A DNA stretch of 64,000 nucleotides from Pseudocercospora fijiensis CIRAD86. Its lineage: Eukaryota; Ascomycota; Dothideomycetes; Mycosphaerellales; Mycosphaerellaceae. The stretch covers positions 3,015,016 through 3,079,015 of the forward strand of contig NW_006921536.1 in the NCBI RefSeq assembly GCF_000340215.1. Reading direction: 5' to 3'. The position numbers and the translations under genes are program-made. Of this stretch, positions 8,445 through 19,461 are shown piece by piece; the stretch's first letter is position 1, and the number at the start of each line of letters is the position of its first letter. The notes beneath the pieces were generated by a model. The model saw only the letters and a program-made list of their open reading frames with translations. It was not told the origin of the DNA and did no database searches.

Positions 8445-11400
8445 CTATTCATCATCGCTCTGCACCAAGCTTTCGGTTCCGCCCCTCGAGGAGTTGCCGT
8501 TGGCTCGCGACCCGTTAAGTTTGAGCTTGATGCCGGATTTGACAGGCTGAGGTGTCGAAACGCCGGAGGCTGAAGGCCGTGTAGAGGAACCATCGTCGTC
8601 TTCCCAATTCTGCCATCGAGGATGATCCGCAGTTTCTTCGGCGATCTTCTTGTCGCAAGCACGCTGCAGAACTATTAGCGTTGTCTCATAATTCCAGTAT
8701 AACATCAACACTTACTTCGATGAGGTTGGCGTCTTGGTAGAGCACGCTGCCATCCTCATTGTATTGCCGGCAGTTGTTGCAAAGAAGCGTAATGTCGGCT
8801 CTGAACTGCTTGATGCTCTGATATTCCTTCTTGTTGATCTTCTTCTCGATCTGCTTCATACAGATGGGATTCTTGATCAACTGGTAGTAGTCCGGATAGT
8901 CAAGCTTGGGCGGCAGCTCCAAGAACGGATCGATGATGCCACGTGGAGGGATATTCGGGTCGGGGGAGCCTTCTTCAAGATCTTGCAACGAGTCGTGCAC
9001 GTTGTCAAGAACTTGTTGAAGTGAGTCTCGGTCTTCTTTTGACAAGGTCTCAACGATCTTGGGATTTCGTCCACGTTTCTTCGGAGGCTCAGCAGCACTG
9101 TCGAGCGCTGCCTCTTCGGCTTTCCGCTTATCTGGTCTCCCACCAGACTTGCGTCCTCGCTTCTTCGGTGCTGGGGACTCCTCCTCGCTTTGTTCCGGAG
9201 GTGGTGTGTCTTCACTGCCCTTCTTTGCCATGCGCTTGGCGATACGTGCTTGCTTGCGCGCAATGGCATCCTCGATGGTGTCGTCATCGGCGTCCACGGC
9301 CTCCAGCCATTGCTCTTCTGTCAGACCATCGTCATACTTGACTTTGGCTCGCTCTCTGGTACCACGACCGTAATTGACCTCAATCTCCTCGACGACAGGA
9401 TTATCCTCATTCAAGTAGATCTCTGGGAGCTCCTTCTCGCACAGCAGTCGAGGAAGCTTCTTGTCAGGACCATACTTCGAGTTCTTGATCCTGTCTTGGT
9501 CAATCTTCTGGAAGGTCAAGAGCTCCTCGTCGCTTCGCATCATGATCATGTTGAGGTCGTCATCCTCCATCTCGTCTTGTTCAAGATTGTCCACGGCTTC
9601 TGCAGATTCCAACATGACACGCAACATCTCGTCACGCTCACCCTCGGAGGATTTGTTGTCGAACTTACCAGCTTGAATGACCTTGCCGTCCATGTCAAGC
9701 TTGTATTGCGCACGCTCCAAAATCTTCTCCTCAACAGAACTACTGGTGATGAGTCTCAGAATGCGCACCTCGTTCTTCTGGCCGATACGATGTGCTCGAT
9801 CTTGTGCTTGCAAATCTTGGTGAGGATTCCAGTCGGAGTCGTAGATGATAACGGTGTCAGCAGTCTGCAGGTTCAACCCGAGACCACCTGCACGAGTAGA
9901 GAGCAAGAAGCAGAAGTACTCTGAACCCGGTGCGTTGAATTGCTTCAAGAGCTCAGATCGATCATCAGCCTTTGTTGAACCATCCAGTCGCAGGTACTTG
10001 ATGCCTCTAAATCGCAGGAAGTCTTCCATAATGTTCATAATCTGAGTCATCTGGAAGAAGATGAGACATCTGTGACCAGTCGCTTGGAACTTGGGCAAGA
10101 TACGATCCAGCAGTTCGAATTTGCCTGCAGTACGCCAGATCAAGTCGTTTGTGTACTTGCTTGGGTTCATCTGCTCCTCGACTTCTTCGAACACAAATGG
10201 ATGGTTGCAAAGCTTACGAAGCTGCATAAGCATGTTGCTGAGACCTCGCATGCCCGTCTTCTTGCCATCGGCACCAATGGTATTGATGCGATTGTGAAGC
10301 ATGAGTTGCTTGTAAAGCTTGGCTTGGAGTGCCGACAAGTTGCACTTGATGACCTTTTCTGTCTTGTCCGGAAGGTCCTTCTCGACATCCTTTTTGAGAC
10401 GGCGCAGGAGGAAGGGACGCAAGACCTTATGAAGACGGCGAATGACGAGAATCTGCTCTTCTTCCGTGAGCTCCATCTTGTCTTGGCCACCTGTGTTTGC
10501 AAAGGGAGTATTGAACCACTCGTCGAACGACTTTGCGGATTTGAAGATGTTCGGTAGCACGAAATTAAGCATGGCCCAGAGTTCGGTAAGGTTGTTCTGA
10601 AGCGGAGTTCCAGTAAGAATGAGGCGGTATCGTGTGTGGTAGTACTGGGTAATGGTGCTGCTGAGCTTCGACTGTGCGTTCTTCATACGATGACCTTCGT
10701 CGACAATCATGTGAAGCCACTTGATCTTGCTCAGTACGGGTCTGTCCTTGATGATGAACTCGTACGTGGTAAGCAGGACTTGGAATTGACCGTAGCGAAT
10801 TTGTTGCTGGTGCTGTTTTCGCTGGTTAGGCGGACCTTTGTATACGATGCGCTGCACGCTTGGGGCCCATCTCTCGAATTCGCTATTCCAGTTGGTCAAT
10901 GTACTGAGAGGTACTATAACCAAGTACGGACCAGGTTGTCGCTTCTTCTCGATAAGATATGTGATGAGCGAGATGGTCTGGATAGTCTTTCCAAGACCCA
11001 TCTCATCGGCAAGGATACCATTGAGGTTGTTGTTGTACAGCGAGATCATCCACTGCAGACCCTTGACTTGGTACTCCTTCAGCGTTCCGCCGACCAGATT
11101 GGAGGCCTGTGCAACAACTGGCTCCTTGATACGATGAGCGACTTCGTAGTAGTCAATCTTCTTCTTGGTCTCATCCTCGCTGTCGACTTCGCCATCGTCT
11201 TCTGACTCTTCTTCGGGCATTTCCATGCCATGTTGGGTGACAGCCTTTCGTTGCTGTTCTTTGACGGAAGCTGCAAGCTGGTTCAAGAAGCCGTCGGTCT
11301 GCTTGAGGAGGTGAGAGATGCGAGAATCCTTCGCTTGTCCAAGCAGCTTGAGATATGTCTCTTCGTCGTTGGCCTTCAAAGCTTGGAGACGCTGTTTGGC

Positions 11401-12812
11401 TGTTCTCTCAATACGCTTCTGCTCTTCCTTTTCGATGTTGACATGCGTTGCCATCATCATGCGACCCAGCTTCTGAATGCGGTTCTTGTGCATAGCAGCC
11501 CCATTTCGAATATCCTCGGAATGTTGCACAATGGATCTGATGTACTCGATGTGCTTCTTCTTCTCTTTATTCTCGGCCGCATCGCGCTGTTGCTTTTCGA
11601 GCTTCTCGGTGACACGAGCTTCGCGAAGGGACTGCTTCTTGACGCGACGATACATGGATCTGTTAGCAGTCATGGAGAGGTTATCAGAAAGCATCATCTC
11701 CTTTCCAACCCGTTGCCGCATTTCGCGTTGCTTGGGAAGCAGGTTCAACATCTTGAACTCGATCATAGCCCGAAGCTTGAGATTGGTATTGTCCTCTGGC
11801 GTATCAGACTTGCTTGTATCCCAGCCGCCAATATTGGCGGACAGATTTTTGAGCTCGTTTTTCCGTGTCATTACTCGATTAAAGACGATGTTCTCGCGCT
11901 CCTCTCGTACACGTTCGGGATCTACGCCCAGCGGCATGATGCTGGGAATCATGGTTCGGAATGGGCGGTGTACATGGTCGTTGTAGCTGATGCGCTTCAG
12001 CATGAGGGTATGTGGATCAGTAAAGGTCTCGAATTTGTGCCGCTGCTTCTCGTCTCCTGCATCGCCAGCTTTCGAGTCTCCCTTGGCCGCATCATCCAGC
12101 ATTTTGCCAGCCGCTGATACAATTTCAGCTGGTGTAGGTGGTTTCTGCTCCTGCCTCGACTGAAAGATTCGGTCTGCGATCTGTGCAGGAATGGCCTGGT
12201 TCTTCTGAAGGTGACTGAAAGCCTGCATTTGCAGCCGAAGCGTGTTCATGTGGTCGCGACTCAATGCCTGCTCAGTGGGGCCATCGCCTTGACCAGGTTG
12301 AACATTTGTCGGCGCAGAAGGTTGCTGAAAGGGTTGAGATGTGGGTTGTGATGCGCCGTTTGACATTGACGCAGACTGCTGTCCCGCCTGCGCGTGTCCG
12401 TCGGTCTGGCCAGGCATCGCGCCGGATGAACCATTCATTTGAGAGGCAGCGGGCATGCCGTTCTGCTGCATCTGAGCCTGCTGCTGTTGCCGCATTGCTG
12501 CAGCTTGCTGCATCTTCATGTTCTGCATTTTCTTAATCTGCTCCGTTCGCGCTTGTACCGTGGCCAGCACCTGCCGGAGCTTGATCATGGAAGGGTCAGT
12601 GTCCGGCACGCCTTGCGAGCGCTTCGTCTGATATTCCTGTGGCGCATCACGTCAGTACTCGAGCATATTGAGTTGAATATGTGCCCTTGACATACCTTGA
12701 ACATGGCTTGCACCTGCTCCTTGGTGACGCCAGGCGGCAACACCTGCTGCATGATCGCATTCTGGCCCTGCTGGCCTTGCGGCATGCCCTGCGAGGGTTG
12801 AACAGCAGCCAT
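8445..12812 (-). CDS. STH1: Snf2/Sth1-type ATP-dependent chromatin remodeler (RSC or SWI/SNF catalytic subunit)
   Basis: Three exons: 12812-12696, 12636-8716 and 8663-8445. Introns are 12695-12637 (GTATGT..CACAG) and 8715-8664 (GTAAGT..TGCAG); the product has 1418 residues. Order: Gln/Met-rich N-terminus; QLQ-like helix about 160-200 (HMNTLRLQMQAFSHLQKN); HSA region about 370-440; helicase lobe 1 with ILADEMGLGKTIQT near 585 and VDEGHRMKN (DEGH box); lobe 2 about 870-1000 with STRAGGLGLNLQTADT and QAQDRAHRIGQ; Snf2-coupling region; AT-hook-like KKRGRKSGGRP and KKRGRNPK; C-terminal bromodomain about 1250-1345 (DYPDYYQLIKNPI, NCRQYNEDGS). The last intron interrupts the bromodomain after DANLIE. 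The enzyme slides or ejects nucleosomes using ATP and binds acetyl-lysine. The length fits the shorter Sth1/Snf21 class better than a long Snf2, but paralogue assignment is not certain. Its tip lies 390 bp from HIS3. Confidence 0.93.
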
Positions 12813-13650
12813 ATTGTGTGGTCTTGGCTGAAATATGTCGAGGTGTATTGCCTCCCGGCAGCGCAACCCACCAAGGTCGCGCTCGACACCGCCGCCAAGC
12901 AATCCCTACTGCCGGTGAGGGAGGGGGGCGACCATCTATCGCGCGTCGGTGCGGTGGTCAATGGGTGTATGGAGGGTATTTGGGCGATTCGGGGATGCTG
13001 CTTTGCGCTTCCGGATGGGAAAGGAGCTGGGGGTGTCGCTGGTGTGATGGAGGCTCGCGCGCGTGGTGGGCGATGGCGCGCAAATCGCAGTAAAGACGGG
13101 CAGTCGTGTTTGGGTATTATTGATATTGATATCAAGGTTACGTCGCGTCTGGCGCGTCCGTAAAGGCTACTGGTCGAGGGTGTGTTGTGCGGGGCCAGCT
13201 CTGTGGCAGTGAAGTAGTGAGGTCGGGTTGATGCGCAGGACAGAACGTGAGCGCAGAACACACTGCTCGGCGCGCTCGGCTTCGGCAAGGGCAGGTCACG
13301 TGGCGGAGGAGGCACTTCACATAAATGCTATTCTGAGCAGACGACAATGCAACGTTATTGACCTTCAGCAAAGATTCATCGCAGTCGGGTGTTCCAGCGG
13401 CAGACATGCAGAGTGGCAGAGATCCGGGTCCGCGCGCTCTCCATGTCTCGTGGTTTACCGACTCTCCCGAGTGATCCTGCCCTCTCTTGGCGCCACTCTT
13501 GGCATTCAGTATCGCAGCTGCGCCTGTCGTGCCAGAGACTCACCGGGATGGCGACATCGATCGCACTCACATTGATCAGATCTTGCCTTCCCTGGGCTAT
13601 ATCCATGTCTAGGTGAATCACACTCCATCTCGAGGTCTACAGTGTTTGAA
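12813..13650. promoter_or_regulatory. Divergent intergenic region upstream of STH1
   Basis: 838 bp between the STH1 start (minus) and the start of the next plus-strand gene. It must hold both promoters. Open frames here are overlapping shadows with no family resemblance, and no specific binding site is obvious. Confidence 0.45.
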
Positions 13651-14486
13651 ATGTCATTAATCTCCATCCCACCCGAAGTACGCCTGAGGTACCTCTTTTC
13701 CCCCATCTCACGTAGACCGCGCTGGTTTGTATCGATGATTGATTCCATGGTCACAGAATCTACGAATACCTCCCCGACCTCCAAACCGACAACTTCAAGA
13801 ACTTCTCCGGACATGCATCTCTCACACCACCAATCTCTCGAACATGTCATCTCCTCCGCCACGAGACCATCCCAATCTACGCCAGCAACAGCCAGTTCAT
13901 CTTCAACATCGACGATGCAGCGGCACTCTGGTCTCGGGGCACTCAAATCTGGGCAAACCTGTTACTCCATCGCGATAGTCTGTCTCGAGTCCGCTCAATC
14001 TATCTGAGTCAACATTGGCAGATCCCTCAACCAATGCGATGGCAAGGGCATGTTGGATTCTACCTCTTGCTCGAACGTCGCAAAATGTCAGAATCATATA
14101 CGACGGCAGAGTCCTCTCCGAAAGCATGGTCTTCGAGATTTGTACTGGCTCAGACGTCAGGTTTATGGACTGTGACGACAGGTACTTACCCTGTTTCCAA
14201 GGACGTTCGAGGGATGAGGTTAGAAAGTGTTGAGTTGTTGGCATCGACTATTAGGAAGCATCTCGGTGACAGTGATTCCAAAGGTCTGCTTCCTGACGAC
14301 ATGCGATTTCTCATGCAGGCCATGGATATCGTGGCGACTCACCCAGTACTTGACTTGGGCCTTCAAAGGAGGCAAAATATTTGGCTCAGTATGGAGGATA
14401 AGTTGAACAAGCTGATTGGTCGCACGACAGTGATGAATGCAGATGCATGTAAACATGGAAGCATAGCAGCACCAGCACCAGCGTGA
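13651..14486 (+). CDS. Small fungal protein with IPPEVRLRIYEYL-type N-terminus, function unknown
   Basis: Two exons, 13651-13688 and 13757-14486, joined across a 68-bp intron (GTACCT..TCACAG) to give 255 residues. Splicing creates MSLISIPPEVRLRIYEYL, the opening typical of a large group of fungal F-box-like or 2EXR-type proteins of unknown function. Further along, ISRTCHLLRHETIPIYASNS (a common motif after the opening helix of this group) supports the model, as does uninterrupted frame to the stop. The C-terminal 60 residues contain a helix-forming segment and no catalytic motif I recognise. The next gene, CysRS, ends only 71 bp away on the other strand. Family placement is inferred from the N-terminal pattern; biochemical role unknown. 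Confidence 0.72.
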
Positions 14487-14557
14487 GCTTTTGACTAGTA
14501 TCGTTGTTTGACTTCATGGGTATCTGTCGCGCGTGCATCATCGCTTCTCCTCTTTTC

Positions 14558-17155
14558 TTACTTCTGAGCCGCCAGCCACGCCTCATGCAGCTTCTTCTGG
14601 TTTTCGTAAGCTTTAGCCAATTTCTTGACCTGGCTCTTTGCCACTTCTTTGCCCTCCTTATCTTTCGTTGGCATTCCCTTGTCATCCCACTCGCTGTAGA
14701 TTGCCTTGTACTCCTCGGTCTTGAACAGCTCAGCCGGTGGAATTTTTCCTTTCTCCAACCGCTCCTTCTCCTTAGCAGCAGCCTCGGCTTTGGCCTTCTC
14801 CTTTGCAGCAGCCTTCTCAGCAGCCTTGCTTTCTCGCTCCTGTCGCTCTTGCTTCAAGCTTTCAGAAAGTGGTCGCACCAGAGCCGGGCGATTTTCTCGA
14901 TCCTCAAGGTATATGCCCAGGCTCCAGAGCACGCTGTCTCGTAAATCGTCACAAGCAGCAAGGTACTCTTTGGCTGGTGCGCTCTTGCTGTGGAGCTCAA
15001 AGACCTTTCTTTGGAAGTCTGCATATGCCTTGGCGTAAGGTTGCTCTTGTGCTCTGTAGAAGTTGTCCTTCTCCTCCAACCTGCCGAGAGATTCGAGCTC
15101 GACTTGACCTTTGATGGCCTGCTCTCGCACCTTGTCACGTAATTCAGAGAGAGGCTCGATGAATGGCTTGGCCTTTTCTGGTATGTCAATCCCGGACCAG
15201 CCCATCTGACCTTTGCGGTAGCTCGCATCCAAACCAAACATGACTACCATTTGTGTGATCCATTCGCCAATGGCTTCTGATGTAGCGTCTGGCACGTGTT
15301 GCGCAGAGTTGTATGCTGTGATCAACTCACTCAACACTCTCATTGCTGCAGGGGTGTCGAAAGAGTCGAGTATTGCCTCTCGGAACTTCTCCATGGAACC
15401 CTCCAATAATTGGCCGATATCAGGCTGTGTTCCGTTCGTTCCATTTTTGTAATCGCTCGATGGGTTCTTTTTGAGATCTCGCACTTTGAGGAAAAAATTG
15501 TCCACGCGTTCCTCCCACGCAACACTTGCTTTCCTCAGGTCAGGTGTGATCTCCAGTCCGTCCCTCCAGTTGCCGAGCAGATAGATGATTCGCAGCGATC
15601 TCGGTGTAAAGTCTCCTTTCGACAGCGCCTCCTTAATCGTGGTAAAATTCTTCAAGCTCTTGCTCATCTTGCTGCCGGAGATACTGAGATGACCCATATG
15701 AAGGAAGTAGTTGACCCACTGCTCGCTCTCTGCGCCGCACTTGTGCCAGTATGCTTCTGATTGTGCAAGCTCGTTATCATGATGCGGGAAGGCAAGATCA
15801 ATGCCGCCAGAGTGGATGTCGAATTGTTTTCCGAGCACGTCCGATGCCATTGCCGAGCACTCAATATGCCAGCCTGGTCTACCTTCACCCCAAGGCGAGT
15901 CCCAACTCGGCTCACCAGCTTTCGATGCCTTCCACAATGCAAAGTCTGCGCCGGACTTCTTGAAAGAAGTCTTCTTCGCCGCCAATGAACCCTCGCCATC
16001 TGCTTGCAGCTCTGAGTCATTACGGTTCCAAGGCTCCAGTCGCGCATAGTGACCACCCGACGACTCCCATGCGGTTGTGTCGTAGTAGACAGAGCCTTCG
16101 TTTTCATAAGCATATCCGTTGCCTTGGATCTGCTTCACAAAGTCCACGATCTGAGGTCCATATTCTGTGACCCTGGTGAGCTTGTCCGGATATCGCACAT
16201 TGAGTGCCTTCATGTCATCGAAAAATCGTTGCTCGTATTTCTTCGTCAGTTTCGTGAAGATGTGGTGATCTTTGCCAGAGACCTTCGATGAGTTCAGTCG
16301 GTCGATGTACGGCCTTAACACGCCTGACGCCTTTTCAACGAACAATGATAGGGTTGCATCTGAGGAGTGAAGTGCATCGACAGCATTCTTCACTGTCTTC
16401 AGGTGCATCTTAATCTTGGCTTCTTTGTCTCCAGGCGCGCCTTGGCCATCCTCGCTCTTGCCGTCCAGCACATTCTGGTATGCCGTGCGCTCGCCCTGTG
16501 TGTATTTGGCGACAGCAGCATCATCTGCGTGGCTCGACTCTGGCAAATATGATTCTAGTTTTGGAACCTTTTTGCTCGCATACTCTTTCAGTGCTTCGCT
16601 GGTCGTTTGTCTAAGCTCATCGTCGACCTCTTTCCGCCCTTGGAGAAACTCGGCCAACAGATACTGTTCTCGAGCGGCCAGAATGATCTTGTCATCCACG
16701 TCGGTAATGTTCATGACAAAGTTGATGTGAAACCCCAGGTAGTCTGACATTATGCGACGAATAATGTCTTGTGAGACATAGTTTCGCGCATGTCCCAAAT
16801 GCGAATCATCATATACAGTCGGACCGCAGGCATACCAGCCCACCTTCTTCCCACTTTTATCGAGCGGAATAAATGGAGTCTTTGTTCTGGTCAACGAGTT
16901 GTATACGCTCAGCTTGGGCAATCGCGCCTGGACTTCTGCGCTTGGTGCTGGAGGAGCGCGCCATTCAGGCTGTGCCGCAGCCATCGCTGGTCTTGCAGGA
17001 TGTGTTGGAGATGTGGCTGTGGATTCGACTTCGACTGACAATGGGCGACGCTGCGGAGTTGGGCTGAGCTTGAGAAAGGCGCTGGAAAGGGCGAATGCGG
17101 ATGGCGACTGCTGCACTTTGCTCAGACATCGGATGGTTCGAAGTGACTGTAGCAT
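14558..17155 (-). CDS. CRS1: Cysteinyl-tRNA synthetase, probably serving cytosol and mitochondria
   Basis: 865 residues, no intron needed. It charges tRNA-Cys with cysteine (class Ia). WYACGPTVYDD includes the first zinc-ligand Cys (residue 110); the HIGH motif is HLGHARN at 119-125; WHIECSAMA and GIDLAFPHHDNE provide the other zinc ligands; the KMSKS loop is SKMSKSLKNF. The C-terminus is an Ala/Lys/Glu-rich charged helix ending near KKLHEAWLAAQK, a known eukaryotic CysRS extension. The first 57 residues are rich in Ser, Arg and Leu and lack acidic residues before about residue 42, as in a mitochondrial presequence. Met58 (PAMAAAQPEW) is the likely cytosolic start, so one gene could make both forms by alternative start choice, as in other fungi; here that is inference. 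The start at 17155 gives the presequence. Confidence 0.95.
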   Translation of the reverse strand: MLQSLRTIRCLSKVQQSPSAFALSSAFLKLSPTPQRRPLSVEVESTATSPTHPARPAMAAAQPEWRAPPAPSAEVQARLPKLSVYNSLTRTKTPFIPLDKSGKKVGWYACGPTVYDDSHLGHARNYVSQDIIRRIMSDYLGFHINFVMNITDVDDKIILAAREQYLLAEFLQGRKEVDDELRQTTSEALKEYASKKVPKLESYLPESSHADDAAVAKYTQGERTAYQNVLDGKSEDGQGAPGDKEAKIKMHLKTVKNAVDALHSSDATLSLFVEKASGVLRPYIDRLNSSKVSGKDHHIFTKLTKKYEQRFFDDMKALNVRYPDKLTRVTEYGPQIVDFVKQIQGNGYAYENEGSVYYDTTAWESSGGHYARLEPWNRNDSELQADGEGSLAAKKTSFKKSGADFALWKASKAGEPSWDSPWGEGRPGWHIECSAMASDVLGKQFDIHSGGIDLAFPHHDNELAQSEAYWHKCGAESEQWVNYFLHMGHLSISGSKMSKSLKNFTTIKEALSKGDFTPRSLRIIYLLGNWRDGLEITPDLRKASVAWEERVDNFFLKVRDLKKNPSSDYKNGTNGTQPDIGQLLEGSMEKFREAILDSFDTPAAMRVLSELITAYNSAQHVPDATSEAIGEWITQMVVMFGLDASYRKGQMGWSGIDIPEKAKPFIEPLSELRDKVREQAIKGQVELESLGRLEEKDNFYRAQEQPYAKAYADFQRKVFELHSKSAPAKEYLAACDDLRDSVLWSLGIYLEDRENRPALVRPLSESLKQERQERESKAAEKAAAKEKAKAEAAAKEKERLEKGKIPPAELFKTEEYKAIYSEWDDKGMPTKDKEGKEVAKSQVKKLAKAYENQKKLHEAWLAAQK

Positions 17156-17674
17156 TCAGGGAGTCAGAGTGCAGGGAGTGGCCAACGCAATACACGCAGG
17201 AGAGGACACGCTGCACCACGGAGCACTCATGTGAGCGAATCTTCGGGAGTCATTTCTGGGGACAACGTTCACATGCGGACCCCGGCTGATCATCGCGGGC
17301 CGCTGGCTCTCCAGGAAGTGGAACAACAAAGCCAAAAATATCACCATCAATCGCCCTTCGCCTCAGAGACATCACCGTCACCCGTCACCACAAGCCGGTC
17401 ATGCTCTTTCAACATACACACTCGCGATGTCATCCGACATGAGATGATCTCTGAACTTCGACAGATGCGCGACTCGTCAAATCTAGCACCTTAAAATGCC
17501 ACGGATCTCGCGTCATTGCTTCCGGGCGGGAATGCGATCATCTCCTATCAACTCCTGAGCAGGACCGCAAGGTCAAGGTGGCAGAATCAATTCATCCATC
17601 CCGTCTCGCACATTTGTCATTATTCTCGGAGATGTACGGAGGATGGCATTCACGACATTGCTGTTCACCACTCT
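17156..17674. other. Intergenic, upstream of CysRS
   Basis: 519 bp holding the CysRS promoter and the 5' side of a small plus-strand gene. A pyrimidine-rich tract followed by CTCGCAG at 17664-17697 could be a splice acceptor of that gene, but no first exon could be fixed. Confidence 0.35.
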
Positions 17675-17941
17675 CCCTTCTCGACGCGCCTCGCAGCAAA
17701 ATTAATAGCCCTCCCAGCCGCCTTCTTCGCAGGCTCCTACAACTTCGCCTTCAGTCAAAACGCAGTCCCAATCCTCTACTTTCAACCCAGTAGCGTCTCG
17801 ACCAAAGTCTTCGCACAGGTCTACTACAACGGTCTCAACATCCTTGCACCAGTCAACGTCCTCGGCGCCGCAGCATTCGCCTACGGCATGGCAGTAGGTG
17901 CCCACGACACCCGATTGCGGACCCCAAAAGGGGTTCTGTAA
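17675..17941 (+). CDS. Small two-helix membrane protein, 5' end unresolved
   Basis: The frame reads RLAAKLIALPAAFFAGSYNFAF, then an amphipathic linker (STKVFAQVYYNG), then NILAPVNVLGAAAFAYGMAV and the stop at 17941. Two hydrophobic helices separated by about 25 residues suggest a small integral membrane protein. There is no ATG in this frame: an upstream exon, or ATG 17644 (MAFTTLLFTT, shifted by one base), is the likely start. Third-position bias and the preserved hydrophobic pattern favour a real gene; I do not recognise the family. The first coordinate given marks only where coding-like sequence is clear. Confidence 0.42.
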   Translation, partial: PFSTRLAAKLIALPAAFFAGSYNFAFSQNAVPILYFQPSSVSTKVFAQVYYNGLNILAPVNVLGAAAFAYGMAVGAHDTRLRTPKGVL

Positions 17942-18058
17942 TAGGGTGTAGTGCTGCAAAACTGTTGTAGCATGGGCGGTTGGTAATTTTTCTTTCCTTT
18001 TTTTGGCTATCCTAGAGCTAACGCCTGCTATATCGTTTGCTCAGATCAATTGCCTAGC

Positions 18059-18439
18059 TTATCGAACTTCTGGCAATAAGTAGGATGTACCCTCACAAAT
18101 GGCCATAGTATCATCCTTCAGCATACGCCATGACAAGCATTGTGGGAAGTCTCCGTCTGGTGGTGGACCAACAGGATCTGGACTTGGAAGAATTGGACTT
18201 TGCGGAGTCAATGAGAGCTTTGGTTTTGGTGGCCAATTAGGATTCGGTTGTGAGGCTTGCCGATTCAATGAAGGCTTAGGCTTCGGCGGCCAGTTTGGGT
18301 CAGGCTGCGAGTCGAGACGTTCAATGAGCGGCTTTGGAGGCAAAGGCGGTTGTGGGTGCTCTGGAGCTGTTGGATCAGGATCGTGTGACCTGGCCAAGAG
18401 CAGTGGAGGAAAGAAGATTGGAAGTGACATGAGAGACAT
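18059..18439 (-). CDS. Proline-rich, putatively secreted small protein
   Basis: 126 residues. The N-terminus MSLMSLPIFFPPLLLARS resembles a short signal peptide, although with several prolines. The rest is Pro-rich with two imperfect copies of an 18-residue repeat built around PNWPPKPK (SQPDPNWPPKPKPSLNRQ and SQPNPNWPPKPKLSLTPQ). A TATA box on the same strand at 18506-18513 lies about 70 bp upstream of the ATG, and the leader between is C/T-rich, as in many fungal 5' UTRs. A 156-codon frame on the other strand (Gly-rich) is treated as its shadow because it lacks comparable promoter support. Function unknown; a cell-wall or effector-like role would be speculation. Confidence 0.5.
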   Translation of the reverse strand: MSLMSLPIFFPPLLLARSHDPDPTAPEHPQPPLPPKPLIERLDSQPDPNWPPKPKPSLNRQASQPNPNWPPKPKLSLTPQSPILPSPDPVGPPPDGDFPQCLSWRMLKDDTMAICEGTSYLLPEVR

Positions 18440-18505
18440 CCTGGTGGGTTTTTGTCGATTCTCAGGAGAGAAGAGAAGGGCAAGTCCTTTCTCAAGTAAA
18501 GTGTG

Positions 18506-18513
18506 CTTTTATA
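18506..18513 (-). promoter_or_regulatory. TATA box (TATAAAAG) of the proline-rich gene
   Basis: Exact TATAAAAG on the minus strand, 66-73 bp before the ATG at 18439, leaving a leader of about 40 bp if transcription starts 30 bp downstream. Confidence 0.6.
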
Positions 18514-19461
18514 TGTGTAAACATTACCTGTTCACCACTGCCGCGTGGCAAGCGTCCGATAGCTATTGACATCAATTTGCCTGCTTGCTATGGTCGACTT
18601 CTGTTTACGACCTTTTGTGGAATCCGTGTGCCATAGTACGGACTTTTCGTGAAGTTGTAGAGGCTCCCTGGTATCGGGAACAGAGGTTCCGGCCCGGGCT
18701 GCTCACAACTCCCAGTCCATTGATGCAGCCAGATCTCGAGAGAACGACGCTGAGATGTTTTACCTGCTAGATTGTGAGCAAATCATGCTTCGAACATATT
18801 GTGTGATGGTCGGCAGGAAGTGGAGTTCCGATGCGCGTCGAGGAGTCACGTGAGAAAGACGCCTTGGCGTGATGCATTTCTGGTCACGACAGGCATGGTA
18901 TCGACGACGACGACCGACCTTGCCTTCACACAGAACCTCGCTCAACAACATTGAAGCTCTTCCGCCAACTCAAAGCCGCAGCCGAAGCTCATCAAGACAT
19001 AGCCAAGCAGTCTTGTGGCTGAGTCAGAAACGACAATCCTGGGAATGCTATCAAGAGTGTCGGCAAAAAGCCCAGTGAAGCTGGCACGCGAGATCACGAC
19101 ATCAACACTAGGCTATGAACGATGTTGAGGACATCGTCGTAGATGTACAAGAGCCAATGACGACTTCACCTTTCTGCATCATCCTATCCTATCCTGCACA
19201 AGCACACTCAACCGCCACGTCGAAGCGATGGTCCGAAGGGAATGAATGTGTTTGTCAGTGAGGCGGCCGTGGTGGGGATCGCCTCGTGGTAGGGAAGACT
19301 CTGATGTGCTTCTCTCGCGGCTTACAGCATGAGAATGCATGGGTAGACACGTGGACATGAGACTACTACGCGGCTCACAATGCTAACCTTCTTTCTTCCT
19401 TTGCACTATCCTCTCTTACTCTATCGAAACATTGTCAGATATCATTCTTACGCGTTACCCC
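18514..19461. other. Intergenic, divergent between the proline-rich gene and the MFS gene
   Basis: About 950 bp. No coding family, RNA or repeat is recognisable. A pyrimidine-rich stretch at 19388-19425 just before the MFS start is the likely core promoter and leader region of that gene. Confidence 0.45.

Noticed and set aside
9190..9924. 244-codon plus-strand frame inside STH1
   Set aside because: Antisense shadow of the helicase C-terminal lobe; leucine/valine-rich as expected from reversed coding sequence.
11230..12117. 295-codon plus-strand frame inside STH1
   Set aside because: Antisense shadow of the HSA and linker region.
18099..18569. Gly-rich 156-codon plus-strand frame
   Set aside because: Opposite strand of the proline-rich gene; TATA box, leader and signal-like N-terminus all favour the minus strand.
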